Shown here one piece after another: positions 28,771 through 36,901 of a stretch of 43,578 nt of DNA (the first letter of the stretch is position 1; each line of letters starts with the position of its first letter). The position numbers and the translations under genes are program-made. Origin of the DNA: Sphingobacteriales bacterium (GTDB lineage Bacteria; Bacteroidota; Bacteroidia; Sphingobacteriales; Sphingobacteriaceae). The stretch is taken from contig JAAFJW010000005.1 of NCBI GenBank assembly GCA_013298995.1, forward strand, positions 1-43,578, read 5' to 3'. The notes below the pieces were generated by a model. The model made no database searches and was not told the DNA's origin. It saw nothing but the letters and a program-made list of their open reading frames with translations.

Positions 28771-30762
28771 ATGTCAAACAACACTACCAACTGGATTTTG
28801 CAATTGATAGACCGTGTAAGCGGCCCAGCAAAAAAAATACAGGGTGAAGTGGATGGTATTGAAAAAAAAGGCAATAAGCTAGGCGATTGCTTTAAACGTA
28901 TAAGTGCCATTGATATTAGTGCAATAGGCAATAGCGTAACCCAATTATCAAACAGGTTTACCGAAACGCTACAACCAGGTATAAACTTTCAATCGCAACT
29001 GGCCGAGGTGAGTGCCATTACTGGCGTTACTGGGCAAAAACTAAACGACCTTGGCGATAATGCCCGTAAAACCGCCAAAGCTTTTGGTGGCGATGCAGCT
29101 GCACAACTGGAAGCTTACAAAACAGTATTAAGTCGCTTAGGCCCCGATATTGCAAACAGCCCCAAAGCCTTGGATGCCATGGGCCAACAAATACAAACCC
29201 TTAGCAAAACCATGGGTGGCGATGCCGTAGGTGCAACCAATGCGCTTACTACGGCAATGCTGCAATACCAAGTAGATTTAAGCAACCCCATAACCGCCAG
29301 TGCCGAAATGGCAAAAATGATGAACACCATGGCCGCTGGGGCTAAATACGGTGCTGCCGAAGTGCCACAAGTAAGTGCCGCCTTGGAGCAAACGGGAGTA
29401 GCAGCTAAATTAGCTAAACTAAGTTTCGAGGAAACCAACGCCGCCATACAAGCCATGGCTACTGGTGGTAAATATGGCAGCGAAGCTGGTGTGGCCTTGC
29501 GAAATGTATTAACCACCATTAGTGCACCATCGGCACTGTCCAAAGATGCCGTAGGCGTTTTAGGTGCATATAAAATAAACATGGCGGCCATTGCCGATAG
29601 TAGCAAACCTTTTGCCGAACGCCTAAAACTTTTAGGGCCTATACAAAACGATATTAACGCCCTTACCGCAGTTTTTGGCAAAGAAAATGCCGCCAATGCA
29701 CAAATATTATTGCGCAATGCCGATGCGCAAGTTAAAATGACCGAGCAGATTACAGGTACAAACGTTGCGCAAGAACAGGCGGGTGTTATAATGGATACTT
29801 TTTCCGAAAGGGCAAAACGAACCAAAGCATTTTTCGATGATTTGAAAATTAGCTTCTTTAATGTTGCAGGCAGTTTACAGCCATTTGTTGAAGGTGGCGC
29901 ACAAGGTATATCTATACTGGCCGATTTAAAAAATGCAAGTCAAGGTATAACGGTACTTAAAAACGCTTTTAACTCTTTAGAAATTGCACAAAAATTAAGT
30001 TCGGCAGCTACAAAAGTTGCCGCCTTTTACCAAACTGCATTAAACCTTGCTATGAATTTAAACCCTATTGCCATTACGGTAATTGCTATTGCGGCTTTAG
30101 CCGCAGGCGTAGCAATTGCCTGGAATAAGTTTGAGGGTTTTAGAAAAGTTGTTTTGGGCTTATGGGAGGTGTTTAAACAAGTTTTTACCAATATAAGCGG
30201 TTTATTTTCCGCGGTTTTCTCTCCAATATCCGAAGCAATAGAAGCTATAAAAAATGGCGAATGGACAAAAGCTGCACAAGCTGCTTTAAAATTAAACCCA
30301 ATAAGCATTACCGCCCGAGTAGCAGAATATGCAGCAAGTGGAGGTTTAACTAAAGGTATTGGCGAAGCTTACCAAAAAGGTGCGGAAAAAGGGACTGCAA
30401 GTTTTAAAGCTGATAAATTGGCGAGCAAAGAAAGCCCCGAGCCTCGGGCAACGGGTAAAGTGACCACCGAAAAGCAACAATCCGAACTTAGCAAAGCACT
30501 AAACCCAAAACCGATTAGCCCCTTGCCCGTTGCTGGCGGCATCAAGCCCGAAGCCCAAGGCTCACAGCCCACAAGCCCGAAGCCCGTAGCTGAACAGACG
30601 GCAAAACCCCCTTTGGGGGATGGGGGACACAAAGCCATCACAATGAATTTAACCGTAAATAATCATTTTAACGCAAGCCCTGGTATGGATATTAGAAAAA
30701 TAGCCGACCAAATAATGGGCATGGTAAACGACAGGCTTAGGGATGCCTCTTTAGCAATATGA
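28771..30762 (+). CDS. Tail tape measure protein
   Basis: 663 residues. It sets tail length and leads DNA into the cell. The N-terminus is LIDRVSGPAKKIQGEVDGIE, typical of TP901/Mu gp42-type tape measures, followed by long Ala-rich helices (AAAQLEAYKTVLSRLGPDIA). Near residue 425-450 is a hydrophobic segment (NPIAITVIAIAALAAGVAIA) for host membrane passage. Residues ~550-620 (SKESPEPRATGKVTTEK, PKPISPLPVAGG, KPPLGDGGHK) are from both repeat families. The short length implies a short tail. It overlaps the next gene by four bases. Confidence 0.88.
   Translation: MSNNTTNWILQLIDRVSGPAKKIQGEVDGIEKKGNKLGDCFKRISAIDISAIGNSVTQLSNRFTETLQPGINFQSQLAEVSAITGVTGQKLNDLGDNARKTAKAFGGDAAAQLEAYKTVLSRLGPDIANSPKALDAMGQQIQTLSKTMGGDAVGATNALTTAMLQYQVDLSNPITASAEMAKMMNTMAAGAKYGAAEVPQVSAALEQTGVAAKLAKLSFEETNAAIQAMATGGKYGSEAGVALRNVLTTISAPSALSKDAVGVLGAYKINMAAIADSSKPFAERLKLLGPIQNDINALTAVFGKENAANAQILLRNADAQVKMTEQITGTNVAQEQAGVIMDTFSERAKRTKAFFDDLKISFFNVAGSLQPFVEGGAQGISILADLKNASQGITVLKNAFNSLEIAQKLSSAATKVAAFYQTALNLAMNLNPIAITVIAIAALAAGVAIAWNKFEGFRKVVLGLWEVFKQVFTNISGLFSAVFSPISEAIEAIKNGEWTKAAQAALKLNPISITARVAEYAASGGLTKGIGEAYQKGAEKGTASFKADKLASKESPEPRATGKVTTEKQQSELSKALNPKPISPLPVAGGIKPEAQGSQPTSPKPVAEQTAKPPLGDGGHKAITMNLTVNNHFNASPGMDIRKIADQIMGMVNDRLRDASLAI
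30427..30628 (+). repeat. Both repeat families inside the tape measure gene
   Basis: AAGCCCCGAGCCTCGGGCAA and AGCCCGAAGCCCAAGGCTCA units (30427-30598) are followed by CCCCCTTTGGGGGATGGGGG (30605-30628), read as KPPLGDGG. They sit between the helical shaft and the C-terminal domain. Confidence 0.85.
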
Positions 30763-31436
30763 TAGACGGAAACTCTTACCTAGCCGAAATATTTGATAAA
30801 GCCTTTGGCGTTAAAAGTCCGGTGTTTATACCTTATACCTATGATTTAGGCGATTTGTTTTTTAAGGGTAAAGAGCCTTACAAACTCCCAACAGAAACCG
30901 TAAATACTATTGCAGGTTATACAGGTGTAACGGTAAAATCCGAACCAAAAGAAGAGAAATACACGTGGATGGGTACGCCAATAGTTTACCCTTTTACCTT
31001 AAAAGGTGGGGTTTTAAAAAACTATGCACCCAATGGCGAACTGCAAGATTTTGAACTAGCCGATTTTATGTTGCCAGCCGCCACATTGGTTGATTTTAGC
31101 AGAGCAAAAATAATTACCAAAACTCCTGTATTGGGGGCAAATGGTAGCGTAAAAGAATTGTACAGTTTTGATGATTGGAAAATACGGGTACGTGGCGTTT
31201 GTTTAGATGATAGCACCCGAGCCGTGGCCAAAACCGCCGTAGCGCAAAAGCAAGAATTATTAAAATGGGAACAAGTATGTGGCAGTATTGAGGTTATTGG
31301 TGCTTTATTTTTTGAAAAAAACATTAAAGCCCTAACCATTAACAGCGTTAATTTTCAGCAATTAGAGGCTAAGCCCAACATTATACCCTTTGAGTTTGAA
31401 TGTGAAAGTGATGAAAGATTGGAGTTAGTATTATGA
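30759..31436 (+). CDS. Tail/baseplate protein at the Mu gp43 (N) position
   Basis: 225 residues. After a short helical start (GNSYLAEIFDKAFGVKSPVF) comes a beta-rich domain with YTWMGTPIVYPFTLKGGVLK and a C-terminal part (CGSIEVIGALFFEKNIKALT, then FEFECESDERLELVL) that resembles a LysM/tail-tube-like fold of baseplate hub partners. Overlaps its neighbours by four bases each. Such DUF6046-like proteins recur in Bacteroidota phages at this position; my family name is tentative. Confidence 0.65.
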   Translation: MIDGNSYLAEIFDKAFGVKSPVFIPYTYDLGDLFFKGKEPYKLPTETVNTIAGYTGVTVKSEPKEEKYTWMGTPIVYPFTLKGGVLKNYAPNGELQDFELADFMLPAATLVDFSRAKIITKTPVLGANGSVKELYSFDDWKIRVRGVCLDDSTRAVAKTAVAQKQELLKWEQVCGSIEVIGALFFEKNIKALTINSVNFQQLEAKPNIIPFEFECESDERLELVL

Positions 31437-32398
31437 TAGTAATGGTAGCCAATATAACTTTTGCAGCAACCGCAAACCGCAAAGAAGTGGTATTGCGCAA
31501 AATAAGTGCGGTGCATATTAGCAGCACTTTTAAAGAACTTACCAGCAGGGCAACCATTACGTTGCCACGCAATGTGTTTACCGAGTTTGATAGGCAAAAT
31601 CTTAAAAAAACATTTGCCATAGGAAACCCCGTTACCATTAGTTTAGGGTACGATGGTGTGCTACACCAAGAGTTTAGCGGCTATGTTACCAGCCTAAGTG
31701 CCGATATACCCATTACCATAAAATGCGAAGACGAAATGTGGCGGTTAAAACAATTACCCGTAAACTTTAGTGCAAGCAATACCTCTTTAGCTAATTTACT
31801 AAAAAGCATTTGCCCGGGCTACAGTATTGATGCCTTAGAGGGTGTTGCCTTAGGTAGTGTTCGCTTTGCTAAAACAACGGTGGCAAAAGTGTTAGAAAAA
31901 TTAAAGCAAGATTTTAACCTGTATAGCTATATGAAAGGCCGCCAATTGGTTTGCGGTAAATACTATGCAGCAAACTCGGGCTTACCTACCGTAAACTTTA
32001 ATATAGAACGTAACATAGTAAGCAACGGTTTAACCTACCGCAGTAAAGATGATGTATTGATAAAAATTAAAGCCATCAGCATTTTAAAAAACGGCAAAAA
32101 AATAGAAGTAGAAGTAGGCGATAGCGGGGGCGATAGCTTGGATTTAACTTATTATAACATTACCCTAAAAGCCGAACTTGAGAAACTGGTAAACGCCGAT
32201 TATGCAAAGCGTAAAGCCGATGGTTTTGATGGGAGCTTAACCGCTTTTGGCTTGCCTGTAAGCCACCACGGCTACAAAGCAAAAGTTACCAGCACCATAT
32301 ACCCCGACCGTAACGGCTTGTACTATATAGAAGGTGTGGATAAAGATTTTGATACATCGGGATTTAGGCAAACCATAAAACTAGGAGATGCAGCATAA
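31433..32398 (+). CDS. Baseplate hub protein (Mu gpP / gpD-like)
   Basis: 321 residues. Three beta-rich domains characteristic of the gp27-like hub: an N-terminal domain with TFAATANRKEVVLRKISAVH and a YDGVLHQEFSGYVTSLSAD strand pair, a middle alpha/beta domain (LANLLKSICPGYSIDALEGV), and a C-terminal domain with GYKAKVTSTIYPDRNGLYYI. This trimer connects the tail tube to the spike. Its stop overlaps the spike gene's ATG by one base, as for Mu gp44-gp45. Confidence 0.82.
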   Translation: MIVMVANITFAATANRKEVVLRKISAVHISSTFKELTSRATITLPRNVFTEFDRQNLKKTFAIGNPVTISLGYDGVLHQEFSGYVTSLSADIPITIKCEDEMWRLKQLPVNFSASNTSLANLLKSICPGYSIDALEGVALGSVRFAKTTVAKVLEKLKQDFNLYSYMKGRQLVCGKYYAANSGLPTVNFNIERNIVSNGLTYRSKDDVLIKIKAISILKNGKKIEVEVGDSGGDSLDLTYYNITLKAELEKLVNADYAKRKADGFDGSLTAFGLPVSHHGYKAKVTSTIYPDRNGLYYIEGVDKDFDTSGFRQTIKLGDAA

Positions 32399-32868
32399 TG
32401 GGTAAAGATAGCCACATAAACGAATTTGTAAGCCTGCTTAGCCACAACGCAAAGGCACACGTAAAAGTGCAAACCTGTTGGGTAAAAGCAAAAGTTGTGG
32501 ATTGGGGCAATAAAACAATGGTGGCCGAGGGCTTAACGGATGGATTAGATTTTAACGATATAAACCTAGGTGTAGGGCATTTGTACCGCAAACCAAAACA
32601 AGGCTCGGTTTGCCTTATTGGCTTAATAGAAAACAAAGAAGCCGCCGCATTTTTAATAGATGCCGAAGAGGTTGAAGAGTATGTTTTAAACGTTAATGAA
32701 AGCTTGTTTAAAATTGATTTAAACGGATTTGAAATTAAAAAAGGGAATGTTACCCTAAAAAAAATATTGGATGAAGTGGTTAGCCAAATGTTAAAAATTT
32801 ACGCCCCAAAAGATGTGGCAGGCATAACCGCAATTAAAACGAGTATTAACAACTTACTGTCTTCCTGA
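32398..32868 (+). CDS. Baseplate spike protein (Mu gp45-like)
   Basis: 156 residues. An N-terminal OB-fold (AHVKVQTCWVKAKVVDWGNK and then LGVGHLYRKPKQGSVCLIGL) is followed by a short beta region (YVLNVNESLFKIDLNGFEIK) that would form the trimeric spike, then a helix. It pierces the outer membrane during infection. No C-terminal His-rich iron site is seen. The start overlaps the hub gene. Confidence 0.78.
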   Translation: MGKDSHINEFVSLLSHNAKAHVKVQTCWVKAKVVDWGNKTMVAEGLTDGLDFNDINLGVGHLYRKPKQGSVCLIGLIENKEAAAFLIDAEEVEEYVLNVNESLFKIDLNGFEIKKGNVTLKKILDEVVSQMLKIYAPKDVAGITAIKTSINNLLSS

Positions 32869-32967
32869 GCGATTTGTCTTTCTGAGCGAAGCGAAGAAAC
32901 TAAACTGTCTTTCTGAGCGAAGCGAAGAAACTAAACTGTCTTTCTGAGCGAAGCGAAGAAACTAAAT
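32857..32967. repeat. Three 31-bp tandem repeats
   Basis: Unit GTCTTTCTGAGCGAAGCGAA + GAAACTAAACT, three times between 32875 and 32967, with a degenerate lead copy (CTGTCTTCCTGAGCGATT) that overlaps the spike gene's last codons. Different from the two repeat families elsewhere in the prophage and similar to dispersed GAGCGAAGCGAAG repeats known in Bacteroidota genomes. Confidence 0.9.
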
Positions 32968-32975
32968 AAAAAAAC

Positions 32976-33194
32976 ATGTTAAATAAACCCGCTTTAAAAA
33001 ACAGCTTAACGGCTTTGTACAACCAAACGCTAGATAACGGCAATTTATCGCCCGAAGAGGCAAAAGATGCTTTTATTGAAAGGCTTGCTAATGCCATTGA
33101 AGCCTATGTAAAAACAGCAACTGTAAACTATACGGGTGGTTTAACAAGTACAAACGGCCCGGTAACTGGCATATTTAACCATAATATAGTATGA
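32976..33194 (+). CDS. Small baseplate-region protein, 72 aa
   Basis: MLNKPALKNSLTALYNQTLD begins a helical N-terminus with LSPEEAKDAFIERLANAIEA, followed by a short Gly/Thr-rich tail (NYTGGLTSTNGPVTGIFNHN). This combination of a helix bundle and a glycine-rich tail is common to small proteins at this place in Bacteroidota Mu-like prophages. Overlaps the gp46-like gene by four bases. Function unknown, probably structural or assembly. Confidence 0.6.
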   Translation: MLNKPALKNSLTALYNQTLDNGNLSPEEAKDAFIERLANAIEAYVKTATVNYTGGLTSTNGPVTGIFNHNIV

Positions 33195-33472
33195 TAGATG
33201 TAAGGTTAGGTGTAGATGATGACTTGGAAATTACCGCTGGCGATTTTACCATCGGCGAAAGCCTAAGCCAAGATGTGGGCATAATTTTACGCCTTAACCA
33301 AGGCGATTTAAAAAGCGACCCCATTTTAGGGCCCAACCTTACACAGCTAATAAAAAGCAATGTAAGCCAGCAAGAATTGCAAACTATTATAAAACTACAC
33401 CTCGAGCGTGATGGTAAAGATTATAACGAAGTAAAAAATATAATGCAAATAAACACCAACACTAATGGATAA
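33191..33472 (+). CDS. Baseplate wedge protein (gp46 / gp25-like)
   Basis: 93 residues with the gpW/gp25 pattern: DVRLGVDDDLEITAGDFTIG, then ESLSQDVGIILRLNQGDLKS and DPILGPNLTQLIKSNV. Short length fits Mu gp46. It joins the sheath initiation site to the wedge. Overlaps the holin gene by eight bases. Confidence 0.75.
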   Translation: MIDVRLGVDDDLEITAGDFTIGESLSQDVGIILRLNQGDLKSDPILGPNLTQLIKSNVSQQELQTIIKLHLERDGKDYNEVKNIMQINTNTNG

Positions 33473-33995
33473 ATTAAACTACCTGCTACGAGGTTTCGGC
33501 TTTAAAAATATAAGCGATTACCTAAGCTCGCTTTTTAGGTTCGATAGCCTAAAGGTTTGGCTAAGTTTTTTATTAGGCGGTGTTTTTGAATATACTGGTT
33601 TGGATAGCGTGGTATTATTAGCCTTTGTAGGTTTAATAATTGCCGAGTTTCAAACTGGTATAAAAGTAAGCATGCAGGTAAATGGCGAACGCTTTAAAAG
33701 CCGAAAATTTGGCCGTATGATTTTAAAAATAGGCACCTATATTTTAATAATATCTGTACTGCATAGTTTTAGTACACGTATGCACATACCTAAGTTTTTA
33801 GGGTTCGATGTTAACCCGTTTTTGTGGTTGTACTACTCGGTATTTATCGCCATTGTATTCCAACTTTTTATAAGCTGGATGGAAAATTTAGGTTGTCTTG
33901 GCTACAAAGAAACCAAAAGCATAGCGGGCTTTATTTTAAGAAAATTTAATAAATGGTTTGAGTTTGATGGCACTAAAAACAATGGCGATAACTAA
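33465..33995 (+). CDS. Phage holin (Phage_holin_4-like)
   Basis: 176 residues with four hydrophobic segments: LKVWLSFLLGGVFEY, VVLLAFVGLIIAEF, ILKIGTYILIISVLHS, and LWLYYSVFIAIVFQLFISWM. The order and the charged loop TGIKVSMQVNGERFKSRKFG fit the toxin-secretion/phage-lysis holin family (Phage_holin_4), which forms inner-membrane lesions that release the endolysin. It is inserted between gp46- and gp47-like baseplate genes and far from the endolysin at 24879. Confidence 0.75.
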   Translation: MDKLNYLLRGFGFKNISDYLSSLFRFDSLKVWLSFLLGGVFEYTGLDSVVLLAFVGLIIAEFQTGIKVSMQVNGERFKSRKFGRMILKIGTYILIISVLHSFSTRMHIPKFLGFDVNPFLWLYYSVFIAIVFQLFISWMENLGCLGYKETKSIAGFILRKFNKWFEFDGTKNNGDN

Positions 33996-34298
33996 ATGGC
34001 AACACCGCAAAACATAACGCCCATAGCCCAGCAAAACCTGCTAGATATTGCATTACAAGTATGTGGCAGTATCGAAGCCGTGTTTTTATTGGCACAGGCA
34101 AATGGCATTGGTATAACTGCCGATATTATAGGGCTTAATTTATTGCAAGCTGTAACGGTTAATAAAGATGTGTTTGATTTTTATAAAAAAAACACCATAC
34201 GCCCCGCAACTGGCGGTTTGGCTAACCCTAAAAATATACCCGAAAAATTACAGGGTATTGACTATTGGGGTATTGAATTTGATTTTATAGTAACATAA
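33996..34298 (+). CDS. Tail protein with LysM-like segment (gpX-like)
   Basis: 100 residues. NITPIAQQNLLDIALQVCGS and IEAVFLLAQANGIGITADII make a LysM-type helix pair as in tail protein X, which binds peptidoglycan or tail-end partners. The C-terminus (IDYWGIEFDFIVT) is a beta strand. It starts directly after the holin stop. Family by pattern; role tentative. Confidence 0.65.
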   Translation: MATPQNITPIAQQNLLDIALQVCGSIEAVFLLAQANGIGITADIIGLNLLQAVTVNKDVFDFYKKNTIRPATGGLANPKNIPEKLQGIDYWGIEFDFIVT

Positions 34299-34305
34299 AA
34301 ATAGC

Positions 34306-35130
34306 ATGAGAAACATTGATTATTGGTTTGCACAAATACTACAGCAAAAAGAAAACACCGCCGAACTCGATGTTTTAAACAGCACCAGCAAGGTAGCCGT
34401 ATGGCGATTGTTTGCCTACGTTGTTGCCGTAGTATGCTGGAGTTTAGATACTCTTTTTAGCATCCACAAAACCGAAATAGACACCCTTATCGCAAAAGAA
34501 AAAGCACATGGCAAGCAATGGTACCGTAGCAAGGCTTTGGCTTTCCAGTACGGGCAAGATGTAATGCCCGAAACCGATAAATACGATAATACAAACTTAA
34601 CCCCAGCGCAAGTAGCACTAAAAAAAATAATTAAACAAGCCGCCGTTACCGCTGTTGATGGCCGCTTGCGCATAAAAACCGTTACCGAAAACGCCAGTGG
34701 CGATTTTTTGCAACTTACCACACAACAGTTAGATGCCTTTGAAGAGTATATCAACAAAATTAAAGATGCGGGCGAAAGGGTAAAATGCGAAAGTTTACCG
34801 CCCGATGATATGCGCCTAAGCATTGATATTTTTTACAATCCTTTAATTTTAAATGCCGATGGTGGGCGTATAGATGGCAACAGCGCAACCCCCGTACCCG
34901 ATACCATTAAAGATTTTTTAAAGAAACTGCCTTTTAATGGCGAGTATGCAAATAGTAGGTTGCATACAGCTTTAAACAATACGCCAGGTGTAGCCTTGGC
35001 CGTAATAAATTACGCACAAGTAAAATATGGTTTGTTTCCGTACATAACCGTCGACGAACGCTACATACCCGATGCAGGGTATTTAGCCCTTAACCAACTA
35101 AACATAAATTACCGAGAGTATGCTGTTTAA
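34306..35130 (+). CDS. Baseplate J-like protein (Mu gp47-like)
   Basis: 274 residues. The baseplate J pattern is seen at PAQVALKKIIKQAAVTAVDG, with TENASGDFLQLTTQQLDAFE and then DIFYNPLILNADGGRIDGNS. The C-terminus has YANSRLHTALNNTPGVALAV. It forms part of the baseplate wedge. Shorter than many J proteins but typical of Bacteroidota Mu-like phages. Overlaps the gp48-like gene by 11 bases. Confidence 0.78.
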   Translation: MRNIDYWFAQILQQKENTAELDVLNSTSKVAVWRLFAYVVAVVCWSLDTLFSIHKTEIDTLIAKEKAHGKQWYRSKALAFQYGQDVMPETDKYDNTNLTPAQVALKKIIKQAAVTAVDGRLRIKTVTENASGDFLQLTTQQLDAFEEYINKIKDAGERVKCESLPPDDMRLSIDIFYNPLILNADGGRIDGNSATPVPDTIKDFLKKLPFNGEYANSRLHTALNNTPGVALAVINYAQVKYGLFPYITVDERYIPDAGYLALNQLNINYREYAV

Positions 35131-35590
35131 TATAGATTTTGATAAGCTGATTTTGTGGCTAATGCCTACCTTTTTGCGCAAAGCAAAGATGTACGCCTAC
35201 CTACAATGTTTGTGCCGCCCGGTAGTAATGCTTTACGCCGATTTTATAAAAAACCGTGAAGCTAACCTCTATAAAATGGCACACAATGGCCAGGTATTTA
35301 GCTTGCAAAAAGTATTGAACGATAGGTTTGATAATACCCAAAGGCGCATATACATAAGCGATGGTTTAACAAAAGAGCGTATTTATATTTACACCACACC
35401 CGAAAAAAAGCCCATTTACCTGCGAACCTTATACCTGTACAATAGTGCTGATTATGGTGATAGCGGTGTAGATTTTATAGTATGGATACCAGCAAGTGTA
35501 ACCATAAGCCCACAAGAAATAATAGAAGCAAAAGCATTGATAGATTTTTATAAACGAGCCAGTAAACGGTATAAGATTTACATAAGCTAA
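35120..35590 (+). CDS. Mu gp48-like baseplate protein
   Basis: 156 residues. The helical N-terminus LLFNIDFDKLILWLMPTF-like leads to MYAYLQCLCRPVVMLYADFI and QVFSLQKVLNDRFDNTQRRI, then YISDGLTKERIYIYTTPEKK. It is the usual gene after gp47, closing the baseplate set and linking to the fibres. No specific motif beyond the order, so the name rests mainly on synteny. An AGCC repeat fills the following gap (35590-35612). Confidence 0.6.
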   Translation: MLFNIDFDKLILWLMPTFLRKAKMYAYLQCLCRPVVMLYADFIKNREANLYKMAHNGQVFSLQKVLNDRFDNTQRRIYISDGLTKERIYIYTTPEKKPIYLRTLYLYNSADYGDSGVDFIVWIPASVTISPQEIIEAKALIDFYKRASKRYKIYIS

Positions 35591-35622
35591 CAGCCAAAGG
35601 CTAACCGCTAAAAACAAAAAAC

Positions 35623-36426
35623 ATGAACACAATAGACTTTACCCAAACAGGCGGTTTCCCGCTAGACCAAAACGTACTAGGCTTTATGCAAGCCCAAAGC
35701 CAACTGGCACAACAGCCCGCCAATTTTGGCGGCCGACTTTGTATAATAAGCGGTTGCGAGGTAACAGGCGCAAGCGTAACCACAGGTTTTGTAGCCATTA
35801 ACGGCGAAGTATTGCCCTTTAACGGCGGTACAATAAGCCCCAAAGTTATTATAGTAGAAACCGCTACCGTATTAATGTACGAAGATGGTAGTGCAAAACC
35901 CGTACAAAAAACCCGCTACGCCGCTTTTGGAGATGATGGGGTGCAAAATAATTTATGGGCAAATTTTACAAGGCACACATTACAGTCTTTATATGCGCAA
36001 ATACAAGATGCTGTAACTGCATTAAATACGGCGTTAAGTGCGGGTTTGGATTTAAAGTCGGAAGTTGGCCATACGCATACTTTGCCAAGTTTGGGGTTTT
36101 TAAAGAGGGGTTTAGAGTATATTGGTGATACAGGTGGGGGTAGGCTGCCTGGTATTATATTAAGTCCAAATGTTTCTGTGTGGAGTGGTGGCACTTTTGG
36201 CGGCCCAGACGAAGAATTGTTTATTCGTTTTACTGGTCCCTATTTAACAACCACTAATTACTTAGTTTTTGTAACGCTATTATCTCAAGGCTCTGATTTT
36301 AATCAAGATAATGATGTTATTGTAATGGTAAGGCAAAGGCGGGTCGATGGTTTTACTATAACGCTAAGGGAGATGGGCCAGGTTGCGCAAAATTTAAGTT
36401 TAATGTATTTAATAGTTCAAGCGTAA
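35623..36426 (+). CDS. Tail fibre-like protein, mosaic
   Basis: 267 residues. The N-terminal ~110 (FTQTGGFPLDQNVLGFMQAQ and INGEVLPFNGGTISPK) look like a conserved baseplate-attachment domain; QDAVTALNTALSAGLDLKSE is a helix, and HTHTLPSLGFLKRGLEYIGD begins a different C-terminal domain. Base composition changes sharply near 36035, from A/C-rich to G/T-rich. This suggests that the receptor-facing part was exchanged by recombination. No chaperone is recognisable nearby. Confidence 0.65.
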   Translation: MNTIDFTQTGGFPLDQNVLGFMQAQSQLAQQPANFGGRLCIISGCEVTGASVTTGFVAINGEVLPFNGGTISPKVIIVETATVLMYEDGSAKPVQKTRYAAFGDDGVQNNLWANFTRHTLQSLYAQIQDAVTALNTALSAGLDLKSEVGHTHTLPSLGFLKRGLEYIGDTGGGRLPGIILSPNVSVWSGGTFGGPDEELFIRFTGPYLTTTNYLVFVTLLSQGSDFNQDNDVIVMVRQRRVDGFTITLREMGQVAQNLSLMYLIVQA

Positions 36427-36439
36427 AATAAATACCATA

Positions 36440-36871
36440 ATGGCAACAGCAAGAAGCATATTAAAATCCTACTTTTTAACAGGTAAAAAACCAACGCAAG
36501 GGCAGTTTGCCGCTTTAATAGATAGTTTTTTGCACCTAAGCGAAGATACTATAAGCATAAGCCAAGTAACCAATTTGGCGGCGGTGCTGGCTGGTAAAGC
36601 AAGTGTAGAGCAGCTAGCGGGTTTAGTAAACCCCGCAAAATCCTACACCGCCACTATATCTGCAACGGCTAATACGGTAAACATCAACTGGGATGCGGCA
36701 AAAATCGCCGCCCACGGCCCCGAGCCATTTGATATACAATTGTACGAAGTAAACGCCAACGGCAGTATGCAAAAAAGTACCGCTTTGCTAACCGTAAACG
36801 CTGCAAAAACGGTGTATAGCTTTTATGTAGGCGAAAACTCAAACCTTAATTTTTTATACAAAATAATCTAA
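36440..36871 (+). CDS. Tail fibre/structural protein, 143 aa
   Basis: The N-terminal half (ILKSYFLTGKKPTQGQFAAL, then IDSFLHLSEDTISISQVTNL) is a helix pair that recurs at the start of many Bacteroidota phage tail proteins. The C-terminal half is beta-rich (YTATISATANTVNINWDAAK, then QKSTALLTVNAAKTVYSFYV). It may be a fibre hinge or a small receptor-binding module. Starts 14 bases after the previous gene. Confidence 0.6.
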   Translation: MATARSILKSYFLTGKKPTQGQFAALIDSFLHLSEDTISISQVTNLAAVLAGKASVEQLAGLVNPAKSYTATISATANTVNINWDAAKIAAHGPEPFDIQLYEVNANGSMQKSTALLTVNAAKTVYSFYVGENSNLNFLYKII

Positions 36872-36901
36872 CATAAATAAATAATCTAAAATCAAAACAA
36901 C

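Noticed and set aside
29115-29825. 236-codon minus-strand frame opposite the tape measure gene
   Set aside because: A shadow of an Ala-rich coding sequence; the plus-strand product is clearly a tape measure protein.
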